Source: Streptomyces sp. NBC_00341
GTDB taxonomy: Bacteria; Actinomycetota; Actinomycetes; Streptomycetales; Streptomycetaceae
Length of the DNA: 64,000 nucleotides
NCBI RefSeq assembly: GCF_041435055.1
Contig: NZ_CP108002.1
Location: 8,432,001 to 8,496,000 of the forward strand
Reading direction: 5' to 3'
Part shown: piece after piece, positions 29,237-38,706 of the stretch
How positions within the stretch are numbered: the first letter of the stretch is position 1
Layout of the letters: every line of letters begins with the position of its first letter
The notes under the pieces: model-generated
Databases searched by the model: none
What the model saw: the letters and a program-made list of their open reading frames with translations, nothing else
What the model was told of the DNA's origin: nothing
Program-made: the position numbers and the translations under genes

Positions 29237-31621
29237 ATGGCCACCAGGAAGGACGCGGCGTCGTCCGCGCCGCACGCTGCCGACATCCACGATGTGATCC
29301 GCGTGCACGGCGCGCGCGTGAACAACCTCAAGGACGTCAGTATCGAGATCCCGAAGCGGCGGCTCACGGTCTTCACCGGGGTCTCCGGCTCGGGCAAGAC
29401 CTCGCTGGTGTTCAACACGATCGCCGCGGAGTCGCAGCGGCTGATCAACGAGACGTACAGCGCCTTCGTCCAGGGCTTCATGCCGACGCAGGCACGGCCC
29501 GAGGTCGACGTCCTGGACGGGCTGACCACCGCGATCATCGTCGACCAGCAGAAACTGGGCGCCGATCCGCGGTCCACGGTCGGCACGGCCACCGACGCCA
29601 ACGCGATGCTGCGGATCCTCTTCAGCCGCCTCGGGAAGCCGCACATCGGCCCGCCCGGCGCGTACGCCTTCAACGTCCCCTCGGTCACCGCGAGCGGCGC
29701 CATCACCGTCGAGCGCGGCGCGAAGAAGGCGGTCAAGGCGACCTTCAACCGCACCGGCGGCATGTGTACGCGCTGCGAGGGCCGGGGCGCCGTCTCCGAC
29801 ATCGACCTCACCCAGCTCTACGACGACTCCAAATCGCTCTCCGAGGGCGCCTTCACCATTCCCGGCTGGAAGTCCGACAGCTTCTGGACCGTCCGGGTCT
29901 ACGCCGAATCGGGCCTGCTCGACCCCCACAAACCGATCCGCGAGTTCACCAGGAAGGAGATGCGGGACTTCCTCTACCGGGAGCCGGTCAAGGTGAAGGT
30001 CGAGGGGGTGAACCTCACCTACGAGGGCCTGATCCCCAAGATCCAGAAGTCGTTCCTGTCCAAGGACAAGGAAGCGCTGCAGCCGCACATCCGCGCGTTC
30101 GTGGAGCGCGCGGTCACCTTCACCACCTGCCCCGAGTGCGACGGCACCCGGCTCAGCGAGGGCGCCCGGTCCTCGAAGATCAAGCGGATCAACATCGCCG
30201 ACGCCTGCGCGATGCAGACCAGCGACCTGGCCGCCTGGGTCCGTGACCTCGACGAGCCCTCCGTCGCACCGCTGCTCACCGCCTTGCGGCAGACCCTCGA
30301 CTCGTTCGTGGAGATCGGGCTCGGCTACCTCGCGCTCGACCGGCCGACAGGCACCCTGTCCGGCGGCGAGGCACAGCGCGTCAAGATGATCCGCCACCTC
30401 GGCTCCTCCCTCACCGACGTCACCTATGTCTTCGACGAGCCCACCGCCGGCCTGCACCCCCACGACATCCAGCGGATGAACAGGCTGCTGCTGCGCCTGC
30501 GCGACAAGGGCAACACGGTGCTCGTCGTGGAGCACAAGCCGGAGACGATCGCGATCGCGGACCATGTCGTCGACCTCGGCCCCGGCGCGGGTACGGCGGG
30601 CGGAACCGTCTGCTTCGAGGGCACCGTCGAGGGACTGCGGGCCGGAGACACCGTCACGGGCCGCCACTTCGACGACCGGGCCACTCTCAAGGACACCCGG
30701 CGCAAGCCCACCGGGGCGCTGGAGGTTCGGGGCGCGGACGCGAACAACCTGCGGGACGTCGACGTCGACATCCCGCTCGGGGTCCTCGCCTTGATCACCG
30801 GCGTCGCCGGCTCCGGCAAGAGCTCACTGATCCACGGCTCGGTCTCGGGACTGGACGGGGTGGTGTCGATCGACCAGGGCGCGATCCGCGGCTCGCGACG
30901 GAGTAACCCCGCGACGTACACCGGGCTGCTCGACCCGATCCGCAAGGCGTTCGCCAAGGCCAACGATGTGAAGCCGGCCCTGTTCAGCGCCAACTCCGAG
31001 GGCGCCTGCCCCGGCTGCAACGGCGTCGGGGTCGTCTACACGGACCTCGCGATGATGGCGGGCGTCGCCACCGTCTGCGAGGAGTGCGAGGGGAAGCGGT
31101 TCCTGGCCTCGGTGCTCGAATACCGCCTCGGCGGACGTGACATCAGCGAGGTGCTGGCCATGTCGGTGACCGAGGCCGAGGAGTTCTTCGGCAGCGGCGA
31201 GGCGCACACGCCGGCCGCGCACCGCGTCCTCGACAGACTGGCCGACGTCGGGCTCGGCTACCTCAGCCTGGGCCAGCCGCTCACCACCCTGTCCGGCGGT
31301 GAGCGGCAACGGCTCAAGCTGGCTACGCACATGGGCGAGAAGGGCGGAATCTACGTCCTCGACGAACCGACCACCGGCCTTCACCTCGCAGACGTCGAGC
31401 AGCTGCTCGGCCTGCTCGACCGGCTGGTGGACTCCGGGAAGTCCGTCATCGTGATCGAACACCACCAGGCGGTCATGGCGCACGCCGACTGGATCATCGA
31501 CCTGGGCCCCGGCGCCGGTCACGACGGCGGCAGGCTCGTCTTCGAGGGCACCCCCGACGACCTGGTCGCGGACCGCTCCACCCTCACGGGCGAGCACCTC
31601 GCGGCCTACGTGGGAGCCTGA
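29237..31621 (+). CDS. UvrA-like ABC ATPase, DrrC/UvrA2-type drug-resistance protein
   Basis: A 794-residue UvrA-family protein, shorter than the ~950-1000 residues of housekeeping UvrA. It has two ABC domains with Walker [10 protein letters not shown] (48-56) and GVAGSGKSS (about 521-529), signatures [12 protein letters not shown] and [12 protein letters not shown], and zinc-type cysteine clusters [20 protein letters not shown] and CEECEG. The reduced length is typical of DrrC-like proteins that protect producers from DNA-binding drugs such as daunorubicin. ATG 29237 has GGAG 11 bases upstream. Its last 16 bases overlap the end of the convergent transferase gene. A general repair role remains possible. 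Confidence 0.88.
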   Translation: MATRKDAASSAPHAADIHDVIRVHGARVNNLKDVSIEIPKRRLTVFTGVSGSGKTSLVFNTIAAESQRLINETYSAFVQGFMPTQARPEVDVLDGLTTAIIVDQQKLGADPRSTVGTATDANAMLRILFSRLGKPHIGPPGAYAFNVPSVTASGAITVERGAKKAVKATFNRTGGMCTRCEGRGAVSDIDLTQLYDDSKSLSEGAFTIPGWKSDSFWTVRVYAESGLLDPHKPIREFTRKEMRDFLYREPVKVKVEGVNLTYEGLIPKIQKSFLSKDKEALQPHIRAFVERAVTFTTCPECDGTRLSEGARSSKIKRINIADACAMQTSDLAAWVRDLDEPSVAPLLTALRQTLDSFVEIGLGYLALDRPTGTLSGGEAQRVKMIRHLGSSLTDVTYVFDEPTAGLHPHDIQRMNRLLLRLRDKGNTVLVVEHKPETIAIADHVVDLGPGAGTAGGTVCFEGTVEGLRAGDTVTGRHFDDRATLKDTRRKPTGALEVRGADANNLRDVDVDIPLGVLALITGVAGSGKSSLIHGSVSGLDGVVSIDQGAIRGSRRSNPATYTGLLDPIRKAFAKANDVKPALFSANSEGACPGCNGVGVVYTDLAMMAGVATVCEECEGKRFLASVLEYRLGGRDISEVLAMSVTEAEEFFGSGEAHTPAAHRVLDRLADVGLGYLSLGQPLTTLSGGERQRLKLATHMGEKGGIYVLDEPTTGLHLADVEQLLGLLDRLVDSGKSVIVIEHHQAVMAHADWIIDLGPGAGHDGGRLVFEGTPDDLVADRSTLTGEHLAAYVGA

Positions 31622-32460
31622 GGCAGCGAGTCGACGGCGGCCGCCCCGCCCGCGACGTCCGGAGCCGTCGGAGCCCCTGGTGTCTCCGGCATCTGCGGTG
31701 TATTCGGGAAGGCGGGGTGGCCGCAGAGGCGGCGTACGTACTCCCGGAGCCGGGCGCGGTCGCCGAGGGCGTCGACCGGGCCGAGATGGACGAGCGCCAC
31801 CCACAGGTCCACATCCCCGGCCGTCAGCTGCTCGCCCAGCGCGTAGGGGCGCCGGGCGAGGGACCGGTCCAGGAGGTCCAGGGCCGCAGAGCGCTCCGAG
31901 GACCCCGCGTGCGGGGTGACGTCCCGGTCCAGCAGCTCGCGCAGGGCCTCGATGCCGTCGGCGAGCTCCGGCGGGCGCAGCGCCGAGGGACAGGCCTCGT
32001 CATGGCCGGAGAGCAGGCCTGCCAGATCGCGGAGTATGTCGGGCGTGTGGTTGCTGACGATGCGTCCGCTCCAGCGGTCGCACAGCGCGGGCGCGGTCAG
32101 CGGCCCGTCGTAGTGGTGCAGCGTGGCCTCGTACGCGCCGCGCAGCGAGGCGTACGCCTCGGGTGTCCCGGCGGGGTGCCCCAGGAACGTGGTGGCGACC
32201 GAGTCCCGGAGACCGAGCAGGCCGAGGGTGATCGAGATACGCAGCGAGCGCGGACAGCCCGCCGACAGGAACAGCTCGTAGCGGTGCGGAGCGGGATAGA
32301 AGCCGCCGGCCAGACCGACGCCGATACGGCTGTGGATACGGGAGGAGGGTACGGCGATCTTGGGACGGGGATGCGTGGCGCACGGACTCGGGCCGGATGA
32401 GATCGAGCCGCACGTGAGGGAGTTGCCTGTGCTGGAACTGCGCGAAGCTGTCTCGGGCAT
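31606..32460 (-). CDS. Glutathione-S-transferase-like enzyme (glutathionyl-hydroquinone reductase-like)
   Basis: A 284-residue protein. The segment HRYELFLSAGCPRSLRISITLGLLGL (residues ~60-85) aligns with the thioredoxin-fold active site of ECM4/YqjG-type glutathionyl-hydroquinone reductases, where the Cys is catalytic. The C-terminal helical domain contains the usual LLDRSLARRPYALGEQLTAGDVDLWV. ATG 32460 has AGGAG a few bases before it. Streptomyces lack glutathione, so a mycothiol- or ergothioneine-linked role is more likely than a glutathione one (inference). A leader peptide (32683-32748) precedes it, suggesting sulfur-linked regulation. Confidence 0.75.
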   Translation of the reverse strand: MPETASRSSSTGNSLTCGSISSGPSPCATHPRPKIAVPSSRIHSRIGVGLAGGFYPAPHRYELFLSAGCPRSLRISITLGLLGLRDSVATTFLGHPAGTPEAYASLRGAYEATLHHYDGPLTAPALCDRWSGRIVSNHTPDILRDLAGLLSGHDEACPSALRPPELADGIEALRELLDRDVTPHAGSSERSAALDLLDRSLARRPYALGEQLTAGDVDLWVALVHLGPVDALGDRARLREYVRRLCGHPAFPNTPQMPETPGAPTAPDVAGGAAAVDSLPQAPT

Positions 32461-32560
32461 GACACTCCTGTGGAGATCCCGGTGGGAACGAGGTAGCCGC
32501 CGCCTTGTGGGCACCAGCGGCCGGATGGGGAACGGCTGCGCTCGCGCACCGGTCCGAATC

Positions 32561-32675
32561 ACGACAGCGCGGGCGTGCACGCGTCATCGAGACCGTGCGG
32601 ACCTGTACGCGTCATCGTGACAGCGCGGACCTGTGCGCGTCGTCGCGAACCGTGCGGACCTGTACGCGTCCGGTG
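32561..32675. repeat. Tandem 28-bp repeat, about 3.7 copies
   Basis: Units at 32581-32608, 32609-32636 and 32637-32665 share GCGTC-TCG-GA-C-GCGGACCTGT-C, with partial copies before (from 32561) and after. The units are contiguous, without spacers. They lie in the probable 5' untranslated region between a leader peptide and the transferase gene on the minus strand, so they would be transcribed. Confidence 0.8.
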
Positions 32676-32682
32676 TTCCGGG

Positions 32683-32748
32683 CTAGTAAGCGCTGGAGAC
32701 ACGCAGCAGGTCGATGTGCAGGCGCCTCGTCAAGCCGTTCCTGGACAT
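32683..32748 (-). CDS. Short leader peptide with HIDLLRVSSA motif
   Basis: A 21-residue ORF reading MSRNGLTRRLHIDLLRVSSAY. The R-x-H-[IV]-D-L-x-R-V-x-S-A core is shared with two other short ORFs in this window (33184-33318 and 37286-37399) and matches a family of short Streptomyces ORFs commonly annotated as putative leader peptides near sulfur-metabolism genes. Unlike the others, it ends in Tyr rather than Cys. It lies 223 bp upstream of the transferase gene on the same strand, with a tandem repeat between. A regulatory role by attenuation is inferred. Confidence 0.65.
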   Translation of the reverse strand: MSRNGLTRRLHIDLLRVSSAY

Positions 32749-33183
32749 GTCCCACCCGTCCCGACTCCGGGGCCCGCGAGACGCGGGACCACGCTTGCCC
32801 CGCCGCACCGGCGGGACCCGGTCGTCACCCGGGGCACCCCGTCGCGGTGGAAGGGTTGCCTGCCAGCGGGCCGGGGCCGATGGACCCCGTGAGCAGGACG
32901 GATCCCGCACGGGGGCGCTGACAATCGTGACCGTCCACGTCAGTTTCGGTGCGCCGGGTGACGCCGTCAAGGAGGCCACAGGGGCCATCTCGCCTGTTGG
33001 TCACCCGCGTTGACATTCCTGTCGGCCCATGCATAACTTGCGGCGCGGAACGGCTCCGGGTAGCGGCGATACGCCCGGCTTGTCGGCCGGCGCCCCAGCA
33101 CACCGAGGGGTGCCGCAGTTGAGGACCGGACGGTGTCCGGCAGACGCGAGGCCCCGCGGGGCGGATCGGTGACGGTGAGAGCG
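32749..33183. other. Divergent promoter region of the organosulfur operon and the transferase gene
   Basis: A 435-bp region between two divergent leader peptides with no convincing gene. A good plus-strand promoter lies at 33010-33039. No minus-strand promoter stands out, and no clear inverted repeat of operator size was seen. Confidence 0.5.
33010..33039 (+). promoter_or_regulatory. Predicted vegetative-type promoter of the organosulfur operon
   Basis: TTGACA (33010-33015) is a perfect -35 hexamer, followed after 18 bases by TAACTT (33034-33039) as a -10 element. Transcription would start near 33047 and pass through the leader peptide (33184) into the ABC transporter genes. Confidence 0.65.
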
Positions 33184-33318
33184 ATGCACGCAGCTGAGGG
33201 GATGGCTGCCTGGCGGTCCCGAGGCCGCGTCGTGCTCTGCGCGGACCGCTCCGTCGACCTCCAGCGTGTCAACAGCGCGCTGTGTACCGCCGCTTGTCGC
33301 GCTCTTCGTCAAGGCTGA
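33184..33318 (+). CDS. Leader peptide upstream of the organosulfur ABC transporter
   Basis: A 44-residue ORF whose C-terminal half reads DRSVDLQRVNSALCTAACRALRQG. It shares the VDLxRVxSALC core with the other two leader ORFs in the window and carries several cysteines (one at LC before the core, then two after it). Cys codons near the end would let ribosome speed report cysteine supply. GGTGAG lies just before ATG 33184; ATG 33202 is an alternative. It sits between the promoter at 33010 and the permease gene at 33487. Confidence 0.65.
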   Translation: MHAAEGMAAWRSRGRVVLCADRSVDLQRVNSALCTAACRALRQG

Positions 33319-33486
33319 CGGCCCTCTGACTCCCTGACGTCCACCGCTGCCGCGGTGCGTCCCCTCCCCGCCCGGCCCCCTGCTCCGCGCTGTGCTGCCC
33401 GCGCCCTGCCGCGTCGTTCCCGACGACCGGCGTGGCGAGGCGCTGCCGTCCGCGGTCCGGGCCGTCCGCATCCGCTGGAGCCCTCC

Positions 33487-34491
33487 GTGAGTGAATCCCC
33501 CGGCGTCGCTGTGTCCTCCGGGTCAGCGCCGCCCGCCGAGGCGGCGCCCCGCCCCGGGCCACCCGTCGTGCCGAAACCGCCGGTCCCGCAGCGGGTCCGC
33601 CCGCTGCTTCGGCCCGGACGCTGGATCGTCACCGTCGTCGTCCTGGTGCTGGTCGCCCAGATCGTCCACGGGCTGGTGGCCAACCCCTTCTACCAGTGGG
33701 ACCGGTTCCAGTACTGGTTCCTGCGCCCCACCATCCTTGACGGCCTGCTCGTCACGCTCGAAGTCGCCCTGTTCAGCGCCGTGCTGGGGCTTCTCGGCGG
33801 TGTGCTGCTGGCCCTGGCCCGGCTCTCCCCGAGCCCGGTGCTGCGCGCGGTCAGCTGGGTCTACACCTGGCTGTTCCGATCGGTCCCGCTGATCGTGATC
33901 CTGCTGTTCCTCTACAACTTCAGCGCGCTCTACCGGACGCTGAGCGTGGGAGTGCCGTTCGGCCCGGCGTTCTTCAGCTTCGACGAGTCACGCCTCGCCA
34001 CCGACATGGCCGTCGCCGTCATCGGTCTCAGCCTGAACGAGGCGGCGTACGCCTCCGAAGTGGTGCGCGGCGGCATCCTCTCCGTCGACCAGGGCCAGCA
34101 CGAGGCGGCAGCCGCCCTCGGCCTCCCGAAGCGGTACCGGTTCGCGAAGATCGTCTTCCCGCAGGCCCTGCGCTCCATCACCCCGAACTACGTCAACCAG
34201 CTGATCGGCCTGATCAAGGGCACCTCACTGGTCTTCTACGTCTCACTGCTCGACCTCTTCGGCTCCGTACAGAGCATGGGCAGCACCTACCCCGGCGACA
34301 TCGTGCCGCTGCTGCTGGTCGCCACCGCCTGGTACCTGATCCTCACCAGCGTGGTGTCCGTCATCCAGTTCTACGTCGAGCGGTACTACTCGCGGGGCGC
34401 GCTGCGCACCCTGCCGCCCACACCGCTGCAGAGGCTGCGGACCGGCCTGGGCGATCTGCGGGCACGGGTCCGGAAGGAGACAGCGATATGA
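33487..34491 (+). CDS. Polar amino-acid/sulfur-compound ABC transporter permease
   Basis: A 334-residue membrane protein of the HisM/GlnP family. After a Pro-rich N-terminus (residues 1-40), about five to six helices follow. The permease EAA loop is visible as [29 protein letters not shown] 33487 is preceded by GGAG with six bases between. It opens the operon of transporter, acetyltransferase and four LLM monooxygenases. The family takes up amino acids; the context suggests cystine or an S-substituted cysteine. Confidence 0.85.
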   Translation: MSESPGVAVSSGSAPPAEAAPRPGPPVVPKPPVPQRVRPLLRPGRWIVTVVVLVLVAQIVHGLVANPFYQWDRFQYWFLRPTILDGLLVTLEVALFSAVLGLLGGVLLALARLSPSPVLRAVSWVYTWLFRSVPLIVILLFLYNFSALYRTLSVGVPFGPAFFSFDESRLATDMAVAVIGLSLNEAAYASEVVRGGILSVDQGQHEAAAALGLPKRYRFAKIVFPQALRSITPNYVNQLIGLIKGTSLVFYVSLLDLFGSVQSMGSTYPGDIVPLLLVATAWYLILTSVVSVIQFYVERYYSRGALRTLPPTPLQRLRTGLGDLRARVRKETAI

Positions 34492-35339
34492 CCGCGGAGG
34501 CGACGACCGGAACAGCGGAAGCGGCCGAGCCCGCCGGTACACCGGGTGAGGCCGACGCAGTCGCGGCGCCCCCGGTGCGCCCCGCCGCGGTCGAGGTGCA
34601 CGACGTGCACAAGTGGTACGGCTCCCAGCGCGTTCTCGACGGCGTGGCGCTGACCGTGCGGCCCGGGGAGGTCACGGTCGTCCTCGGACCGTCCGGCTCG
34701 GGGAAGTCCACCCTCCTGCGGGTGATCAACCACCTGGAGAAGCCGGAGATCGGCCATGTCAGTGTGAACGGCGAGCTGATCGGCGTACGCAGGCACCGGG
34801 GGCGTCTCAAGGAGCTGAGCGAGCGCGCCATCCTGACGCAGCGCAGCCGGATCGGGTTCGTCTTCCAGAACTTCAACCTCTTCCCGCACCTCACGGTGCT
34901 GGACAACGTGGCAGCCGCGCCGGTCGCGACCGGGAGACTCACCAAGCCCGAGTCCCGGGAGCTGGCCCGCGACCTGCTCGACCGGGTGGGACTCGCGGAC
35001 CGGGCAGCCGCCTACCCCCGCCAGCTCTCCGGCGGACAGCAGCAGCGCGTGGCCATCGCCCGAGCCCTCGCCCTGCGGCCCGGGGTCATCCTCTTCGACG
35101 AGCCGACCTCGGCGCTCGACCCCGAACTGGTCGGCGAGGTACTGGCCGTGATCAAGTCCCTGGCCGGCAGTGGCACCACCCTGCTGGTCGTGACGCACGA
35201 GATCGGCTTCGCCCGCGAGATCGCCGACCGGGTGGTCTTCATGGACGGCGGCCGGATCGTCGAACAGGGCCCGCCAGAGCAGGTGCTGGACCACCCGAGG
35301 CACGAGCGGACCAGGGACTTCCTGAGCAAGGTGCTCTGA
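34488..35339 (+). CDS. Amino-acid-type ABC transporter ATPase
   Basis: A 283-residue GlnQ/HisP-type ATPase. Walker A is GPSGSGKST, the signature is [17 protein letters not shown], Walker B is [12 protein letters not shown], and the H-loop is VVTHEIGFA. An extra N-terminal stretch of about 30 residues is low-complexity Ala/Glu/Pro. Its ATG overlaps the permease stop (ATGA), so the two are coupled. It powers uptake together with the permease and the lipoprotein encoded next. Confidence 0.9.
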   Translation: MTAEATTGTAEAAEPAGTPGEADAVAAPPVRPAAVEVHDVHKWYGSQRVLDGVALTVRPGEVTVVLGPSGSGKSTLLRVINHLEKPEIGHVSVNGELIGVRRHRGRLKELSERAILTQRSRIGFVFQNFNLFPHLTVLDNVAAAPVATGRLTKPESRELARDLLDRVGLADRAAAYPRQLSGGQQQRVAIARALALRPGVILFDEPTSALDPELVGEVLAVIKSLAGSGTTLLVVTHEIGFAREIADRVVFMDGGRIVEQGPPEQVLDHPRHERTRDFLSKVL

Positions 35340-35411
35340 CCTCGCCGACCGTTCCACCCGCCGACGCCCCGTCTCCGTACACCCTCACCGCACCCGACAA
35401 GGACAGCCACC

Positions 35412-36437
35412 ATGCGTACCCCCATCCTCCGCAGCAGACTCCGCCGAGGTGTCGCCGCCTCCGCCGCGTTCGCCTCGCTCGCCGCCGGCCTCGCCGCGTG
35501 CGGCGGTGACGGCGACGCCGCGACCAGGACCGGCAGTGCGCCGGCCGGAACGGTCACCGTCGGCGCGCTCTCCAACGGCGCCGCCGAGGAGACCCGGCTC
35601 AAGGTGCCGGAGGTGAAGTCGATCAGCGCCGAGCTGCCCAAGTCGGTGGCCGATCGCGGCAAGCTGGTGATCGGCGTGGGCGCGCTGCCCGCCGGATTCC
35701 CGCCTCTCGCCTACGTGGGCGAGGACCAGAAGACCCTCACCGGCGCCGAACCCGATCTCGGCCGGCTGGTTGCGGCGGTCCTCGGACTCGAGCCCGAGCT
35801 GAAGAACTCGACCTGGGAGAACATGTTCGTCGGCATCGACAGCGGCAAGGTCGACGTGGCCCTGTCGAACGTCACCGACACGGAGGAGCGCAAGAAGAAG
35901 TACGAGTTCGCCTCCTACCGGCAGGACAACCTCGCCTTCGAGGCCCTGAAGAAGAACACCTGGAACTTTGACGACGACTACCGGAACCTGGCCGGCCGGA
36001 CCGTCGCCGTCAGCGCCGGCACCAACCAGGAGCGGATCCTGCTGGAGTGGAAGGCGAAGCTGGCGAAGCAGGGCCGCAAGCTCGACGTCAAGTACTACCA
36101 GGACAACAACGCCACGGCCCTGGCACTGGCCAGCGGGAAGATCGACCTCTCCTTCGGGCCCAATCCCGGCATCGCCTACCACATCACGCAGACCTCGAAG
36201 ACCCCCAACCCGACCCGCAACGCGGGCAAGTTCTCCGGGGCGGGCGCGACGCTCCAGGGGCTGATCGCGGCAACCGCGAAGAAGGACAGCGGACTGGCCA
36301 AGCCGCTCGCCGACGCGATTAACCACCTGATCAAGAACGGCCAGTACGCGAAGTGGCTCGCCGCCTGGAACCTCTCCAACGAGGCTGTGCCGTCCTCCCT
36401 GGTCGACCCGCCCGGACTGCCGCTCGACAACTCCTGA
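35412..36437 (+). CDS. Family 3 solute-binding lipoprotein
   Basis: A 341-residue extracytoplasmic binding protein. The signal peptide ends in a lipobox LAAC with Cys30 as the lipidated residue. The mature protein shows the family 3 fold: GKLVIGVGALPAGFPPLAYVGEDQKTLTGAEPDLGRLVAAVLG near the start, then DVALSNVTDTEERKKKYEFASY. The usual Arg that clamps the ligand carboxylate is not clear from reading alone. It delivers the substrate to the permease/ATPase encoded just upstream. Ligand class is inferred as a cysteine derivative from the operon. Confidence 0.87.
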   Translation: MRTPILRSRLRRGVAASAAFASLAAGLAACGGDGDAATRTGSAPAGTVTVGALSNGAAEETRLKVPEVKSISAELPKSVADRGKLVIGVGALPAGFPPLAYVGEDQKTLTGAEPDLGRLVAAVLGLEPELKNSTWENMFVGIDSGKVDVALSNVTDTEERKKKYEFASYRQDNLAFEALKKNTWNFDDDYRNLAGRTVAVSAGTNQERILLEWKAKLAKQGRKLDVKYYQDNNATALALASGKIDLSFGPNPGIAYHITQTSKTPNPTRNAGKFSGAGATLQGLIAATAKKDSGLAKPLADAINHLIKNGQYAKWLAAWNLSNEAVPSSLVDPPGLPLDNS

Positions 36438-36515
36438 CCCACGTCCGCGCCCCGCTCCGGCCGGGTCCGGACATTTCTCCCGCCCATGTCCCAGATACGG
36501 AGACCCCGCGCCGCC

Positions 36516-37241
36516 ATGTCCACCAGCGTCCATCACGCCCCGCCACCGAGAGCGGTACCCCCGCACATCCTGGACAACGCCGCCTGGGCCGCGCTGACCG
36601 GTCCGCACGCACACCTCGCCGAGCGTGTCGGCCGGGCCGCCCGCTACCCCACGGACGTCTCCCCGTTCAGCGCCATCGAGGACCCCGCCGACCCGCGGGC
36701 CTGGGACGATCTGGCCGCCCTGGTCGGACCCGGCGCCGTCACCCCCGTCTCCGGGGCGCGCACGGTCCCCGACGGCTGGAGCGTCGAACGCGGCGGCGAC
36801 GGCGTCCAGCTGGTCGACACCGCTCTGTACACAGAACCCGCACCCGAGGCGGAACCGCTGGGGCCCGCCGACGTGCCCGAGATCCTCGAACTGATCGCCC
36901 TCACCCAGCCGGGCCCCTTCCTGCCCCGCACCATCGAACTGGGCGGCTACCTGGGCATCCGGGACCGAGGACGACTGATCGCCCTCGCCGGAGAGCGCCT
37001 GCACCCGCCGGGCTGGACGGAGATCAGCGCCGTCTGCACCCACCCGGACCACCGCGGCCGGGGACTGGCCACCCGGCTGGTGCGCGCGGTCGCGGCGGGC
37101 ATCCGGGAGCGCGGCGACACCCCCTTCCTCCACGCGGCAGCGGACAACACCCAAGCGATCCGGCTCTACGAGTCGATCGGATTCACCCTGCGCCGCCGCA
37201 CCCGGTTCCTGCTCGTCCGGGCCCCGGGGGAGCGAACGTGA
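36516..37241 (+). CDS. GNAT-family N-acetyltransferase
   Basis: A 241-residue protein. The C-terminal ~130 residues form a GNAT domain with the acetyl-CoA loop HPDHRGRGLATRLV (R/Q-x-x-G-x-G/A type) and the closing NTQAIRLYESIGF. The N-terminal ~110 residues are less conserved. In the Bacillus ytmI and yxe operons the acetyltransferase N-acetylates S-modified cysteine before flavin-dependent cleavage; the same step is inferred here. The start could be ATG 36486 or 36516; neither has an ideal ribosome-binding site. Confidence 0.8.
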   Translation: MSTSVHHAPPPRAVPPHILDNAAWAALTGPHAHLAERVGRAARYPTDVSPFSAIEDPADPRAWDDLAALVGPGAVTPVSGARTVPDGWSVERGGDGVQLVDTALYTEPAPEAEPLGPADVPEILELIALTQPGPFLPRTIELGGYLGIRDRGRLIALAGERLHPPGWTEISAVCTHPDHRGRGLATRLVRAVAAGIRERGDTPFLHAAADNTQAIRLYESIGFTLRRRTRFLLVRAPGERT

Positions 37242-37285
37242 GGCAGCCGCGTCCCGCGCTCCGCCGCCCCGCCGCGAGCCCCGTC

Positions 37286-37399
37286 ATGCCGGACCGCCGG
37301 CTCCTGTACTCCCCGTTCCTGTACTTCCGGCGGCGCATCCTCCACTCCCGGCACTACGTCGACCTCCTGCGCGTCGCCGGCGCACTCTGTCGCCCCTGA
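37286..37399 (+). CDS. Leader peptide inside the organosulfur operon, before the monooxygenases
   Basis: A 37-residue ORF ending HSRHYVDLLRVAGALCRP. The RHxVDLLRVxxALC core matches the two leaders at 32683 and 33184. It lies in the 231-bp gap between the acetyltransferase and the first LLM monooxygenase, the only large gap among the enzyme genes. This suggests the monooxygenase block has its own leader-based control or its own promoter. No strong ribosome-binding site is visible ahead of ATG 37286. Confidence 0.6.
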   Translation: MPDRRLLYSPFLYFRRRILHSRHYVDLLRVAGALCRP

Positions 37400-37472
37400 C
37401 CTGTTGCCCCCGTAGCCGCCCCCGTACCGGGGCCGACTTCATCGTCCGGTCGATCAGGAAGGCACCGATCCC

Positions 37473-38687
37473 GTGTCCTCTTCACCCACTTCCCTGCATC
37501 TCGCCGTGGCCCTGGACGGCGCGGGCTGGCACCCTGCCGCCTGGCGCGAACCCGTCGCCCGCCCCGGTGAACTCCTCACCGCCGCCTACTGGACCGATCT
37601 GGTCGCCGAGGCCGAACGCGGACTGCTCGACCTCGTGACCATCGAGGACGCGCTCGGCCTCCAGTCCTCGTCCCGCACCGAGCCCGACGGGCGCACCGAC
37701 CAGGTCCGCGGACGGCTGGACGCAGTCCTCATCGCGGCCCGGGTCGCCCCGCTGACCCGGCACATCGGGGTGGTCCCGACGGTGGTCGCCACCCACACGG
37801 AGCCGTTCCACATATCCAAGGCCATCGCCACCCTCGACTACGTGAGCACCGGGCGCGCGGGCCTGCGGCTCCAGGTCACGGCCCGAGCGCACGAGGCCGC
37901 GCACTTCGGCCGCCGGACCTTCCCGCCGTTCGGCCCCGACGACTACCGCACGCCCGCCGGACGGGAGCTGGTGAACGGACTGTTCGACGAGGCCGCCGAC
38001 TACGTCGAGGTCGTGCGACGGCTCTGGGACAGCTGGGAGGACGACGCCGAGATCCGGGACGCCACCACCGGACGCTTCATCGACCGCGCGAAGCTGCACT
38101 ACATCGACTTCGAGGGCACGCACTTCCGGGTCAAGGGCCCCTCGGTCACACCCCGGCCGCCCCAGGGCCAGCCGATCGTCAGCGCCCTGGCGCACGCCAC
38201 CGTCCCGTACCGGCTGGTGGCCCGCTCCGCCGACATCGGCTACGTCACCCCGCACGACGCCGGCGAGGCCCGTGCCGTCGTCGAGGAGATCCGCACCGAA
38301 CAGGCAGCGGCCGGCCGCGCCGACGAGACCGTGCACATCTTCGGCGACCTGGTGGTCTTCCTGGACGACGACCCCGCGGTGGCCGCCGCCCGCCGGGAGC
38401 GCCTGGACGAGCTCGCCGGCGAGCCCTACACCAGCGACGCCCCGGTCTTCACCGGAACGCCCGCCGGCCTCGCCGATCTGCTCCAGGACCTGGCGGCGGC
38501 CGGACTGACCGGATTCCGGCTGCGCCCCGCCGTGGCCGGCCACGACCTCCCGGCGATCACCCGGGGCCTGGTCCCCGAGCTCCAGCGCCGTAACGCCTTC
38601 CGCCGGGAGTACGAGGCCGACACCCTGCGCGGGCTGCTGGGGCTCACCCGCCCCGCCAACCGCTACGCCGCCACCGCGACCGCCTGA
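37473..38687 (+). CDS. LLM-class flavin-dependent monooxygenase (1 of 4)
   Basis: A 404-residue luciferase-like TIM-barrel protein. Recognisable parts are the N-terminal strand HLAVALDGAGWHPAAW, the central STGRAGLRLQVT and the C-terminal FTGTPAGLADLLQDLAAAGLTGFRL. The layout and length fit the NtaA/SnaA/DszA side of the family, which uses reduced FMN and oxygen to cleave C-S or C-N bonds. No flavin reductase gene is seen in the operon, so FMNH2 must come from elsewhere. GTG 37473 follows the internal leader peptide. Substrate is inferred as an N-acetylated S-substituted cysteine. Confidence 0.82.
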   Translation: MSSSPTSLHLAVALDGAGWHPAAWREPVARPGELLTAAYWTDLVAEAERGLLDLVTIEDALGLQSSSRTEPDGRTDQVRGRLDAVLIAARVAPLTRHIGVVPTVVATHTEPFHISKAIATLDYVSTGRAGLRLQVTARAHEAAHFGRRTFPPFGPDDYRTPAGRELVNGLFDEAADYVEVVRRLWDSWEDDAEIRDATTGRFIDRAKLHYIDFEGTHFRVKGPSVTPRPPQGQPIVSALAHATVPYRLVARSADIGYVTPHDAGEARAVVEEIRTEQAAAGRADETVHIFGDLVVFLDDDPAVAAARRERLDELAGEPYTSDAPVFTGTPAGLADLLQDLAAAGLTGFRLRPAVAGHDLPAITRGLVPELQRRNAFRREYEADTLRGLLGLTRPANRYAATATA

Positions 38688-38706
38688 GCCGGAAGGACCC
38701 CCGATC

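Noticed and set aside
32561..32675. Repeat block considered as a CRISPR array
   Set aside because: Units are contiguous with no spacers, and no cas genes are present.
33133..33183. Longer form of the leader peptide starting at 33133
   Set aside because: The extension has no ribosome-binding site or leader-like sequence; ATG 33184 is closer to the conserved part and preceded by GGTGAG.
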